DNA from: Candidatus Gerdarchaeota archaeon
Lineage (GTDB): Archaea > Asgardarchaeota > Heimdallarchaeia > JABLTI01
Direction: 5' to 3'
Assembly: GCA_016839405.1 (NCBI GenBank)
Contig: JAEOUJ010000304.1
Location: 1 to 12,137 of the forward strand
Length of the DNA: 12,137 bases
Translations under genes and position numbers: made by a program
The notes under the pieces: model-generated
What the model was told of the DNA's origin: nothing
Seen by the model: only the letters and a program-made list of their open reading frames with translations
Database searches by the model: none
Shown: positions 5,740 to 12,137 of the stretch, one piece after another
How the letters are laid out: the number at the start of each line of letters is the position of its first letter
Position numbering within the stretch: position 1 is the stretch's first letter

Positions 5740-6564
5740 TTATTGGTATATAGTTCCTATTTTGTCTTGTTTTTTAATTTGTATTTCCGGAAGATTAATT
5801 GTAACTTCTTCCATTAGATATCGTCTTATTTTACTAATAATTATATTTTCTAAATTACTTTTGCCAATAATCATAATTGGTAATTTAACTAATTGAGCTG
5901 ATAAAAGTGCTTCATAAGACATCTCCCCAACGATTACTAAATCTATTTTTTTATGTCGAATAATTTCTTGAATAATTTCTTCTTTCATAATTTCGTTAAT
6001 AATAATCACGTTTTTTATTGGTAGATCATTATAACCTAGATAGCTTATTTCTTGGTCTACTAATTCTTTACAAAGAAATAACAAATCCTTTAATTTTAGC
6101 TTCTTCTTACGTTCGCCAAATCTTCCATTAATTTTTATTTCTTCACCAAACTGGTTTAAAGTTGAAAGCTCGAATAAGGATTTATATTCAAATTCAAATA
6201 AATCCAATAAATAATCAAATCCACCATTTTCAGCTATTAACCATTTTTTTCCTAATGCATATAGGCTAATTTTATTTTCTAGGATGATTTTTAATATATC
6301 AAGTTGTTCTCCATCAATTTTTTGTTCTATCCCTTTTGTAAAAATAGGGGGATAAATTGATATTATTAATTTAATGTCTTCTTGAGATGCTAATGCAATA
6401 ACCTTCCTAGTAATTCGTGATGAGATAAGACATTTGGGGATATTTTCTTTCTTATCAAGAATCCATTTCTCACCAATAATAAATCCATTTGTATCAAATT
6501 TGTCATTATCACACATTTTCCTTATTTTTTCTAAAGCTTCAATAATTGATTTCATTTCAATCAC
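5740..6564 (-). CDS. NIF3-fold protein lacking most dinuclear metal ligands
   Basis: The 274 residues can be laid along the NIF3 (DUF34/YbgI) fold. IIEALEKI at 7-14 and FDTNGFIIG at 23-31 match the WDNxGLxxG region. LIISIYPPIF at 67-75 matches the strand that normally carries THHP, and ENGGFDYLLDLF at 112-123 matches the GGxND segment. INGRFGE at 145-151 matches GxGRIGE, LVIVGEMSYEAL at 209-220 matches TGDxxYH, and IGKSNLE at 233-239 matches GHxxSE. The usual His pair is Ile-Tyr, the YH His is Glu and the GH His is Lys; only the last Glu remains. The metal centre is therefore probably absent and a regulatory or scaffold role is inferred. The start may be GTG 6564 or, more likely, ATG 6555, which has GTGAT 4 nt upstream. 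The family call rests on pattern matching. Confidence 0.72.
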   Translation of the reverse strand: MIEMKSIIEALEKIRKMCDNDKFDTNGFIIGEKWILDKKENIPKCLISSRITRKVIALASQEDIKLIISIYPPIFTKGIEQKIDGEQLDILKIILENKISLYALGKKWLIAENGGFDYLLDLFEFEYKSLFELSTLNQFGEEIKINGRFGERKKKLKLKDLLFLCKELVDQEISYLGYNDLPIKNVIIINEIMKEEIIQEIIRHKKIDLVIVGEMSYEALLSAQLVKLPIMIIGKSNLENIIISKIRRYLMEEVTINLPEIQIKKQDKIGTIYQ

Positions 6565-6590
6565 TTATTCCTTTAGATTTCTATACTGAA

Positions 6591-6600
6591 ATATTTTATC
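6591..6600 (-). promoter_or_regulatory. TATA candidate of the NIF3-like gene
   Basis: The minus strand reads GATAAAATAT. Transcription would start near 6570, which leaves a leader of about 15 nt with GTGAT just before the ATG at 6555. This supports 6555 rather than 6564 as the start. Confidence 0.4.
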
Positions 6601-6746
6601 TTTTTTAAGTGATTTCTTAATATTATTTAATTTTAAATTAATGAGAGTATGGTGAAAGAAATAGCATTGAACTTTTATTTAAATCCCTAAAAATGCTTAA
6701 AAAACCATATAACTATAAGGGGAAATTAATGATAAATTCAATTTGA

Positions 6747-6754
6747 TTAAATAT
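6747..6754 (+). promoter_or_regulatory. TATA box of the acyl-CoA synthetase operon
   Basis: TTAAATAT is centred about 25 nt before the ATG at 6775, and no good Shine-Dalgarno site is present. Together these predict a leaderless transcript starting at or next to the ATG. Confidence 0.55.
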
Positions 6755-6774
6755 GATCTGGATGTAAATTCACT

Positions 6775-8214
6775 ATGGCAAAAAATCCTTTACATGATTT
6801 TTTTCAGGCAAAAAGCATAGCTATTTTTGGTGCATCTGCCTCTATTGATAAACCTGGTTATGTTATTGCAGAAAATTTCATTAGTAATTTTGATGGGAAA
6901 ACTTTTCTTATAAATCCAAAAGGCGGTGAAATTCTAGGCAATCCTGTTTATAAATCAGTCACAGAAATTGATGAAGCTATTGATGCAGCTGTTATAATCG
7001 TTCCTGCAAAATACGCTCCAGCAACTATGATAGACTGTGCCAAAAAAGGAATTAAATCCGTAACAATTATTTCAGGTGGATTTAAAGAGATAGGAGAAGA
7101 AGGAAAGAAAATTCAACAACAAATTGATGAAATTGCTGAAGAAAACAATATCCGAATTATAGGACCAAATTGCATTGGTTTATTCTATCCAAAACGTGGT
7201 ATAGATATGGTCTTTTTACCGGATGAAAAATTGAAACGCCCTGGAATTGGTGGAGTCTCTATTTTAACACAAAGTGGTGCTTTTGGATCAGCTTTTCTTG
7301 ATATAATGGGTTCTCTTGGTAATGGTAATTATTTATCGAAATTTGTTAGTTATGGAAATGCTTCAGATATTAATGAAGCAGATATTTTAGAATACTTTGG
7401 GGAGGATCCCGAAACTAAAATTATCCTTGCATATATTGAAGGTTTTAATGAAGGTAAACGATTCATCGAGATAGCTAGAGATGTTTCACTGAAAAAACCA
7501 ATAATAGCTATTAAAGCTAATAGAAATGAAGCAGGAGCTCATGCTGTTGCTAGTCATACCGCATCTTTAGCAGCAAATGATACAGTAACAGATGCTTTAT
7601 TTAGAGAAGCTGGTATAATTCGAGCATATACTTGGGATGAATTATTTGATTGTATGAATGCATTCAATAGTTCACTATTACCTGAAGGAGATAATGTTCT
7701 AATAATAACTGATGGTGGTGGTGCAGGAGTGATGGCATCAGATGCTGTAGGTGAATTAGGATTACAATTAGCTGATTTAACACAAGAGGTTCATGATAAT
7801 ATTAGGAATGGTTTACCAGCTGGTTTAAGGGACATCATCTCTATAGCAAATCCAATAGATTTAACTGGAAGTGCAACTGCAAAAGAATATCTATTATCAT
7901 TAGAACATTCTTTAAAAGATCCAAATGTTGATTCAATTACTTATATAATTATACCAACACCACCAGCAATAAACGTTAAGGATTTAATGGAGGGATTAAA
8001 GCCTTATGCTAAAACTATAAGTAAAACAATTACTTTTTGTGCAATTGGTGGTGCAGAAGCTGTTTATATTAGGGAAGAACTCGAGCAAATGAACTTTCCA
8101 TTTTATCCAACACCAGCTCGTTCTGTATATGCAATCCGTAAATTAACTGAATATGCAACATATCTAAAGTCACATGAGGAAAAATTACCTGTGATTAGAG
8201 AAATACCACAATAA
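6775..8214 (+). CDS. acdA: ADP-forming acetyl/acyl-CoA synthetase, alpha subunit
   Basis: With the beta subunit this cytosolic enzyme converts acyl-CoA, ADP and phosphate to the free acid, CoA and ATP, the substrate-level phosphorylation step of archaeal fermentation. The 479 residues give the usual separate alpha chain: a CoA-binding Rossmann domain (FGASASIDKPGYV at 18-30), a succinyl-CoA-ligase-like domain (GPNCIGL at 130-136, TQSGAFG at 165-171) and a C-terminal ligase domain (ITDGGGAGVM at 311-320). H261 in SHTASLA is the phosphorylated His by family comparison, and E222 in YIEGF is the probable helper Glu. Translation starts at ATG 6775, apparently leaderless. The beta gene follows after 13 nt. 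Substrate choice (acetate, branched-chain or aryl acids) cannot be read from the sequence. Confidence 0.95.
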   Translation: MAKNPLHDFFQAKSIAIFGASASIDKPGYVIAENFISNFDGKTFLINPKGGEILGNPVYKSVTEIDEAIDAAVIIVPAKYAPATMIDCAKKGIKSVTIISGGFKEIGEEGKKIQQQIDEIAEENNIRIIGPNCIGLFYPKRGIDMVFLPDEKLKRPGIGGVSILTQSGAFGSAFLDIMGSLGNGNYLSKFVSYGNASDINEADILEYFGEDPETKIILAYIEGFNEGKRFIEIARDVSLKKPIIAIKANRNEAGAHAVASHTASLAANDTVTDALFREAGIIRAYTWDELFDCMNAFNSSLLPEGDNVLIITDGGGAGVMASDAVGELGLQLADLTQEVHDNIRNGLPAGLRDIISIANPIDLTGSATAKEYLLSLEHSLKDPNVDSITYIIIPTPPAINVKDLMEGLKPYAKTISKTITFCAIGGAEAVYIREELEQMNFPFYPTPARSVYAIRKLTEYATYLKSHEEKLPVIREIPQ

Positions 8215-8215
8215 T

Positions 8216-8220
8216 GGAGG
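8216..8220 (+). promoter_or_regulatory. Strong Shine-Dalgarno site of acdB
   Basis: GGAGG lies 7 nt before the ATG at 8228, inside the 13-nt gap after acdA. It contrasts with the probably leaderless acdA and supports a co-transcribed pair with independent initiation on the second gene. Confidence 0.75.
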
Positions 8221-8227
8221 AAGTTAA

Positions 8228-8914
8228 ATGAACGTAGATAAAAATCCATTTGAAACAGCTAAAAAAGAAAATCGCGATTTTCTACTTGAGCATGAAGCAT
8301 TAAAGGTTTTTGAAAGTGTAGGCATAATATTTCCTAAAAACATTTTAGCTAAATCACAGGATGAAGCTGTAGAATTTGCTAATAAAATTGGATATCCTGT
8401 TGTAATAAAAGCCATGTCGACAAAAATTCTTCATAAATCTGATTATAATGCAGTAGCTATAGGGATAAATGATGAAGAAGAATTGAAAACTAAATACAAA
8501 GATATGGTAGATAGATTAAGTAAATATGATTTAGTAGGAATTTTGGTTGAAAAACAAGTAAAGAAAGGAACTGAGCTAATTATAGGTATGAATATTGATC
8601 CAACATTTGGACCTGTTGTAGCTTTTGGTATTGGTGGTATACTTGTTGAAGCTATTGGTGATGTAACTTTCCGATCGTGCCCAACAACCAAGAAACGTGC
8701 TTTACGAATGATAGATGAAATAAAAACACAAAAAATGCTTAACGGATTTCGTGGTTTACCTCCAGTAGATAGAGAAAAATTGGCTGATATGATCGTAAGG
8801 GTATCTGAACTTGCTATAACAATGGGAGATTACATAAAAGAAATCGATCTAAATCCAGTTATAGCAAATGAAGATGGTATTTTTGGTGTTGATGCACGAA
8901 TCATTTTAAAATAA
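8228..8914 (+). CDS. acdB: ADP-forming acetyl/acyl-CoA synthetase, beta subunit (ATP-grasp)
   Basis: This ATP-grasp subunit exchanges phosphate between the alpha-subunit phosphohistidine and ADP. Its 228 residues match the usual beta length of about 230. Key features are IGYPVVIKAMSTKILHKSD at 54-72, with H69 as the likely second phosphorylated His, the ATP-grasp core LVEKQVKKGTELIIGM at 106-121, GPVVAFGIGG at 128-137 and the metal/nucleotide-binding EIDLNP at 205-210. It is the second gene of the operon, and a strong hairpin terminator follows. All expected catalytic motifs are present, so the pair should be active. Confidence 0.95.
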   Translation: MNVDKNPFETAKKENRDFLLEHEALKVFESVGIIFPKNILAKSQDEAVEFANKIGYPVVIKAMSTKILHKSDYNAVAIGINDEEELKTKYKDMVDRLSKYDLVGILVEKQVKKGTELIIGMNIDPTFGPVVAFGIGGILVEAIGDVTFRSCPTTKKRALRMIDEIKTQKMLNGFRGLPPVDREKLADMIVRVSELAITMGDYIKEIDLNPVIANEDGIFGVDARIILK

Positions 8915-8924
8915 TTTTACAAGA

Positions 8925-8958
8925 AATGGTCTTATAGACCATTCTACTTCTTTATCTT
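8925..8958 (+). terminator. Hairpin terminator of the acdAB operon
   Basis: AATGGTCT (8925-8932) and AGACCATT (8936-8943) form a perfect 8-bp stem with a TAT loop, ten nt after the acdB stop. A pyrimidine-rich CTACTTCTTTATCTT follows. Confidence 0.7.
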
Positions 8959-8978
8959 AAGGTGATTTAAAAGAATTC

Positions 8979-8986
8979 TTTAAATA
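8979..8986 (+). promoter_or_regulatory. TATA box of gltX, deciding its start
   Basis: TTTAAATA matches the archaeal TATA consensus. Transcription would start near 9008, downstream of an in-frame TTG at 9002. The true start is therefore the ATG at 9032 or the next codon at 9035, with a leader of about 25 nt carrying GGGG close upstream. Confidence 0.6.
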
Positions 8987-9031
8987 GAGTAAATCTAGGA
9001 ATTGCATATATTATCAAAAATCGGGGCAATA

Positions 9032-10861
9032 ATGATGACAAATAATGAACTTGAAGAAATGAAACAAATTGTACTTAAATTCACTCTTGAAAATGCTGCA
9101 AAACATGATGGAGTAGCAAATGAGAAAAAAGTTATGCAAAAAATCATGGCGACTCATGCTGAATTGAGAAAAAATGCTAAGCAAATTAATAGTTTAGTTG
9201 AGATTAAGGTTGCTAAAATAAATGCATTGTCTCTTGATGAACAGATAGAAATGCTTGAAAACATAGCCCCAGAATTACTTGAAAGAAGAGGAAAAATTAA
9301 ACGTACACATGAATTACCCGATTTAGAAAGAGCTGTTAAAGGAAAAGTAATTACTAGATATGCACCAGAACCAAATGGTGAAATGCATCTTGGGCATGCT
9401 TATACAGCTTTTTTTGCCTATTCATATGCTAAAAAATACGATGGTACTTTTATTTTGCGATTTGAGGATACAAATCCTAAACAAGAGCGCATTGAATTTA
9501 TGGTTGCACATAAAGAAGCTCTTGATTGGTTAGGTCTTCCCCCAACAAAAGAAGTAATCGTTTCAAATGATATGCCTATATTTTATGATAAGGCTTTAGA
9601 ATTAATTGAGAAAAATTATGCTTATACTTGTACATGTCCAGTTGATGAGATGAGAGAATTACGATCCCAAATGAAATCATGCTCTCATGCTAAAAAAACT
9701 CCAAAAGAAACATTGATTGATTGGAAAAAAATGATTGCAGGAGAATATAACGAGGGAGAAATTGTACTACGATTACGAGGAGATATGAAAAATCAAAATG
9801 CTGTTATGCGTGACCCTGCCATTTTTACTGTTCGAAAAGATTCACATTGTATACAAAAAAGAAAGTACAATGTTTGGCCATTATATGATTTTGCTGTAGC
9901 AGTTGAAGATAACATTTGTGGAATAACGCATGTTGGTCGAAGTGCTGAATTTGATACAAGGATAGAATTACAAAATAAAATTAGAGAATTATTAGAATTG
10001 CTTCCTCATCCAATAATATTTCATTATGCTCGATTTAATGTAATAGGAAGCCCAGCATCTAAACGAAAAATAATACCTTTAGTAGAAGAAGGTAAAGTAG
10101 ATGGTTGGGATGATATACGATTAGTTACAATTAAAGGATTAAGAAAACGAGGAATTGTACCTGAAACTATTAAACAAATATCAAAAGAAGTTGGTATGAC
10201 AACCCAACCAACAAATATTGATTGGAGCCTTATATCTGCAACCAATAGAAAAATAATAGATCCAATAGCCAATAGATATTTCTTTGTAGAAAATCCAATT
10301 ATTTTACTAGTTGAAAATGCTCCAGAACCAAGAAAGTGTAAACTATCATTACATCCTGATGAACCAAAGAGAGGATTTAGAGAAATTATTGCAAACAATT
10401 TATTCTTAATTTCTAGTGATGATTATTCACAATTAAACATTAAAGAGGAATTCAGATTAAAAGATTTATACAATTTAAAATTAATAAAGAAAAATGTAAA
10501 TTTATCCGATTTAATGAAAATCGATTCTAGTATAAAAGACCAACCAACTCAAAATTTCCTCAAGAAATTCAAAACATGTTGTATAGCTGAATATACAGGT
10601 GAAGAATTAAAACCTGGAATGAAGATTCAATGGACTGTTGCTGATCCAAAAGAAATTGTTCAAGTAGAGGTAAAAATACCTGATGTCCTATTTATTGATG
10701 AAGAATATAATGAAAATAGTATTAGAACTACTAATGGCATTGGTGAGAAAGCAATTGGTACATTGAAAGTTAATGATATTGTTCAATTTGAGAGGTTTGG
10801 TTTTATAAGAATAGATCATAAAACAAAATCAAAAATTTTTGTTAATATGGCTCATAAATAA
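9032..10861 (+). CDS. gltX: Glutamate--tRNA ligase, archaeal type
   Basis: This class I synthetase charges tRNA-Glu; in archaea it usually also charges tRNA-Gln for later amidation. The 609 residues begin with the helical N-terminal extension typical of archaeal/eukaryotic GluRS. Then come RYAPEPNGEMHLGHA at 109-123 with the HIGH motif (HLGH, 119-122), RFEDTNP at 143-149, a Cys cluster C200, C202, C217 and H219 that probably binds zinc, WPLYDFAVAVED at 282-293, and the KMSKS equivalent ASKRKI at 342-347. A C-terminal beta-barrel anticodon-binding part extends to the end. The stretch HVGRSAEFDTRIELQ around 300-314 departs from the usual LRGKDHxDNT pattern, a lineage-specific active-site neighbour. 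I chose ATG 9032 over TTG 9002 because the TATA box places transcription start after the TTG. Confidence 0.95.
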   Translation: MMTNNELEEMKQIVLKFTLENAAKHDGVANEKKVMQKIMATHAELRKNAKQINSLVEIKVAKINALSLDEQIEMLENIAPELLERRGKIKRTHELPDLERAVKGKVITRYAPEPNGEMHLGHAYTAFFAYSYAKKYDGTFILRFEDTNPKQERIEFMVAHKEALDWLGLPPTKEVIVSNDMPIFYDKALELIEKNYAYTCTCPVDEMRELRSQMKSCSHAKKTPKETLIDWKKMIAGEYNEGEIVLRLRGDMKNQNAVMRDPAIFTVRKDSHCIQKRKYNVWPLYDFAVAVEDNICGITHVGRSAEFDTRIELQNKIRELLELLPHPIIFHYARFNVIGSPASKRKIIPLVEEGKVDGWDDIRLVTIKGLRKRGIVPETIKQISKEVGMTTQPTNIDWSLISATNRKIIDPIANRYFFVENPIILLVENAPEPRKCKLSLHPDEPKRGFREIIANNLFLISSDDYSQLNIKEEFRLKDLYNLKLIKKNVNLSDLMKIDSSIKDQPTQNFLKKFKTCCIAEYTGEELKPGMKIQWTVADPKEIVQVEVKIPDVLFIDEEYNENSIRTTNGIGEKAIGTLKVNDIVQFERFGFIRIDHKTKSKIFVNMAHK

Positions 10862-10981
10862 AAATAGAAATTCACAAAATAAGAGTTAGATATGAAAACA
10901 AATGTATTAATACGAATAAGTATAATATCCTTTTAAAAGAAATTTAACAAAGAATTTGGAGAACTAGTTGGTTACGAAAAA

Positions 10982-12137
10982 ATGGAAACATGGTTAATCC
11001 TATTCATATCATTTGTAGGACTTCTGGTTATACTCATAATTGCTCTAACTAAGAATAAAAGGAAAAAGAAACAACCACAAAAAACAGTTCAAACATATTT
11101 AAATTTTGGAGATTATATATCAGCGGGTCGAGTCTATTTACGACAAAAAAATGAGTCTGAAGCTATTGATCTTTATTTTAAAACCCCACCAGATAAAAAG
11201 CCATTATATGAATCAATGGTTGTTCAAGAATTGGGCCATCAAGGTGCACAATTATTTTGGATTAAAGCAGGGAGACGATTTGAACGTACGGATCCAGAGA
11301 AAGCTCGTGTTGCATATCTATTAGCTGGTGCATATTTTGATGCTGTTAAAATGTATATTGATAAAAATGACTCTGAAAATGCTATTGACCTTGTGTTACA
11401 TATTCCAGTAAATTTTCAAGAAAGTACGGTTCGTAGATTGTCACAATATAGTTTTAATCGAGGAAAATATTCTATTTCTGCTGATTTATTAAGGGGAATA
11501 GGTTTAGTTGATGAAGCAGATGCAATAATAGCTGTTGGTGCTTATGAATATCAAGCAATTGAAAGGCCAGAAGTAGCAGCAAATTTGTATGATTCTGTTG
11601 GAAGACAAGACCTAGTAGGGGAATCACAAGAGCAAAGAGGTGAAAGAGCACTAGCAGAAGGACGTATTCAAGAAGCTAAAATAGCTTTTGAAGAAGCCGT
11701 TAAAGCATATGATGAATCAAACCAACCAAAAGATGCACTACGAGTTGAAGAATTTTTGAAGAAATTTGATTTGTTGGATAAGTTTAGAGAATATGCATCT
11801 AATGGAAATGTTGACGCAGCAGAAGACATGATTGATGAAATATCAAACCATTTTCCACGAATTTCAATATCAGATTTATATGCTGAAATAGCTATAGTTC
11901 TAGAAAGAAGTGGTAGACCATCAGAAGCAGTAACTTATTACGATAAAGCAGCAGATTCTACACATAATCCACTAAAAAGACAGGGATATGTAAATGCTTT
12001 AAGACGAATTGGTTCACAGATAGCAAGCCAAATGTCAAAAGGAGAAAAAATTGCTGAACAAGATCTTAATGAAAAATGCATTGTTTGTCGACGATTAATT
12101 AAAAAAGGAGAGAACTATGTTACTTGTCCTAATTGCC
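10982..12137 (+). CDS. Membrane-anchored helical-repeat protein with CX2C-CX2C zinc motif, 3' end cut off
   Basis: The frame stays open from ATG 10982 to the window end, giving 385 residues of an incomplete protein that I cannot name. Residues 1-22 (ETWLILFISFVGLLVILIIA) form a membrane anchor, followed by a strongly basic KNKRKKK stop-transfer, so the rest should be cytosolic. Residues 35-360 are alpha-helical, TPR/solenoid-like, with recurring helix pairs such as NFGDYISAGRVYLRQKNESEAIDLY, AYLLAGAYFDAVKMYIDKNDSENAIDL and AEGRIQEAKIAFEEAVKAY. At the cut end, C366, C369, C382 and C385 (CIVCRR...CPNC) give CX2C-X12-CX2C, the start of a RING-like finger or a zinc ribbon. A TATA-like AAGTATAATATC at about 10917-10928 would leave a leader of about 30 nt; no good SD was found. 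A role as an adaptor or, if RING, a ubiquitin ligase is speculative. Confidence 0.82.
   Translation, partial: METWLILFISFVGLLVILIIALTKNKRKKKQPQKTVQTYLNFGDYISAGRVYLRQKNESEAIDLYFKTPPDKKPLYESMVVQELGHQGAQLFWIKAGRRFERTDPEKARVAYLLAGAYFDAVKMYIDKNDSENAIDLVLHIPVNFQESTVRRLSQYSFNRGKYSISADLLRGIGLVDEADAIIAVGAYEYQAIERPEVAANLYDSVGRQDLVGESQEQRGERALAEGRIQEAKIAFEEAVKAYDESNQPKDALRVEEFLKKFDLLDKFREYASNGNVDAAEDMIDEISNHFPRISISDLYAEIAIVLERSGRPSEAVTYYDKAADSTHNPLKRQGYVNALRRIGSQIASQMSKGEKIAEQDLNEKCIVCRRLIKKGENYVTCPNC

Noticed and set aside
6565..6774. Divergent region between the NIF3-like gene and acdA, with the palindrome TTAATTT-T-AAATTAA at 6627-6641
   Set aside because: The repeat is pure A/T in very AT-rich DNA, so chance is likely; no tRNA, small gene or riboswitch-like fold was seen.
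8224..8691. Minus-strand open frames opposite acdB (8224-8415 and 8443-8691)
   Set aside because: acdB has full family motifs across this stretch, so these are shadow frames.
9002..9031. TTG start giving a ten-residue longer GluRS
   Set aside because: The TATA box at 8979-8986 places transcription start after the TTG, and AGGA is too close to it to act as a ribosome site.
10024..10398. Minus-strand open frame opposite gltX
   Set aside because: It is antisense to conserved GluRS sequence including the KMSKS-like motif.
11106..11324. Plus-strand open frame of 72 codons in another frame
   Set aside because: It overlaps the long helical-repeat gene, which stays open for 385 codons in its own frame.
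1..12137. tRNA, rRNA, CRISPR, insertion sequence or attachment site
   Set aside because: Reading the intergenic stretches showed no cloverleaf-like GC-rich segment, no spaced direct repeats and no transposase or integrase motifs.

Overview
The window looks like a low-GC Asgard archaeal chromosome segment. This is an inference from gene content, without a database search. The archaeal markers are a family B DNA polymerase with a Cys cluster and a C-terminal PIP-like tail, an archaeal-type phosphopantetheine adenylyltransferase, a split ADP-forming acyl-CoA synthetase, an archaeal/eukaryotic-type GluRS, TTTAWATA-like boxes 25-40 nt upstream of starts, and GGAG/GGTGAT Shine-Dalgarno sites. The Asgard markers are an ESCRT-III protein of the Vps2/24/46 (CHMP1-3) type and a Rag/Gtr-like GTPase-fold protein ending in a roadblock-like domain. 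The exact lineage (for example Loki- or Heimdall-type) cannot be told from the sequence.

Layout. 1-1053 (+): 3' part of polB. 1056-3491 (-): three separately promoted genes, read from right to left: a DegV-family lipid-binding protein, an 8-TM membrane protein built from two homologous halves, and CoA-biosynthetic PPAT, which converges on polB with 2 nt between the stops. 3492-3742: divergent control region with a perfect 11-bp inverted repeat. 3743-5402 (+): ESCRT-III gene, a hairpin terminator, then the Rag-like protein, whose nucleotide-binding motifs are degenerate. 5472-5618 (-): a 48-codon gene for a small exported or membrane-anchored Gly-rich protein. 5740-6564 (-): a NIF3-fold protein that has lost most metal ligands. 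6775-8914 (+): a two-gene operon for an ADP-forming acyl-CoA synthetase, ended by a strong hairpin. 9032-10861 (+): GluRS. 10982-12137 (+, cut by the window end): a membrane-anchored alpha-helical-repeat protein ending in a CX2C...CX2C zinc-binding motif.

How they fit. Housekeeping genes (replication, CoA synthesis, acetyl/acyl-CoA energy conservation, tRNA charging) are interleaved with eukaryote-like membrane-remodelling and signalling genes. ESCRT-III and the Rag-like protein are adjacent and co-oriented but have their own control signals, so a functional link is only suggested. The most interesting loci are the Rag-like pseudo-GTPase, the isolated ESCRT-III gene, the metal-site-depleted NIF3 homologue, the unlisted small Gly-rich protein and the truncated solenoid/zinc protein. 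No tRNA, rRNA, CRISPR array or mobile element was seen.
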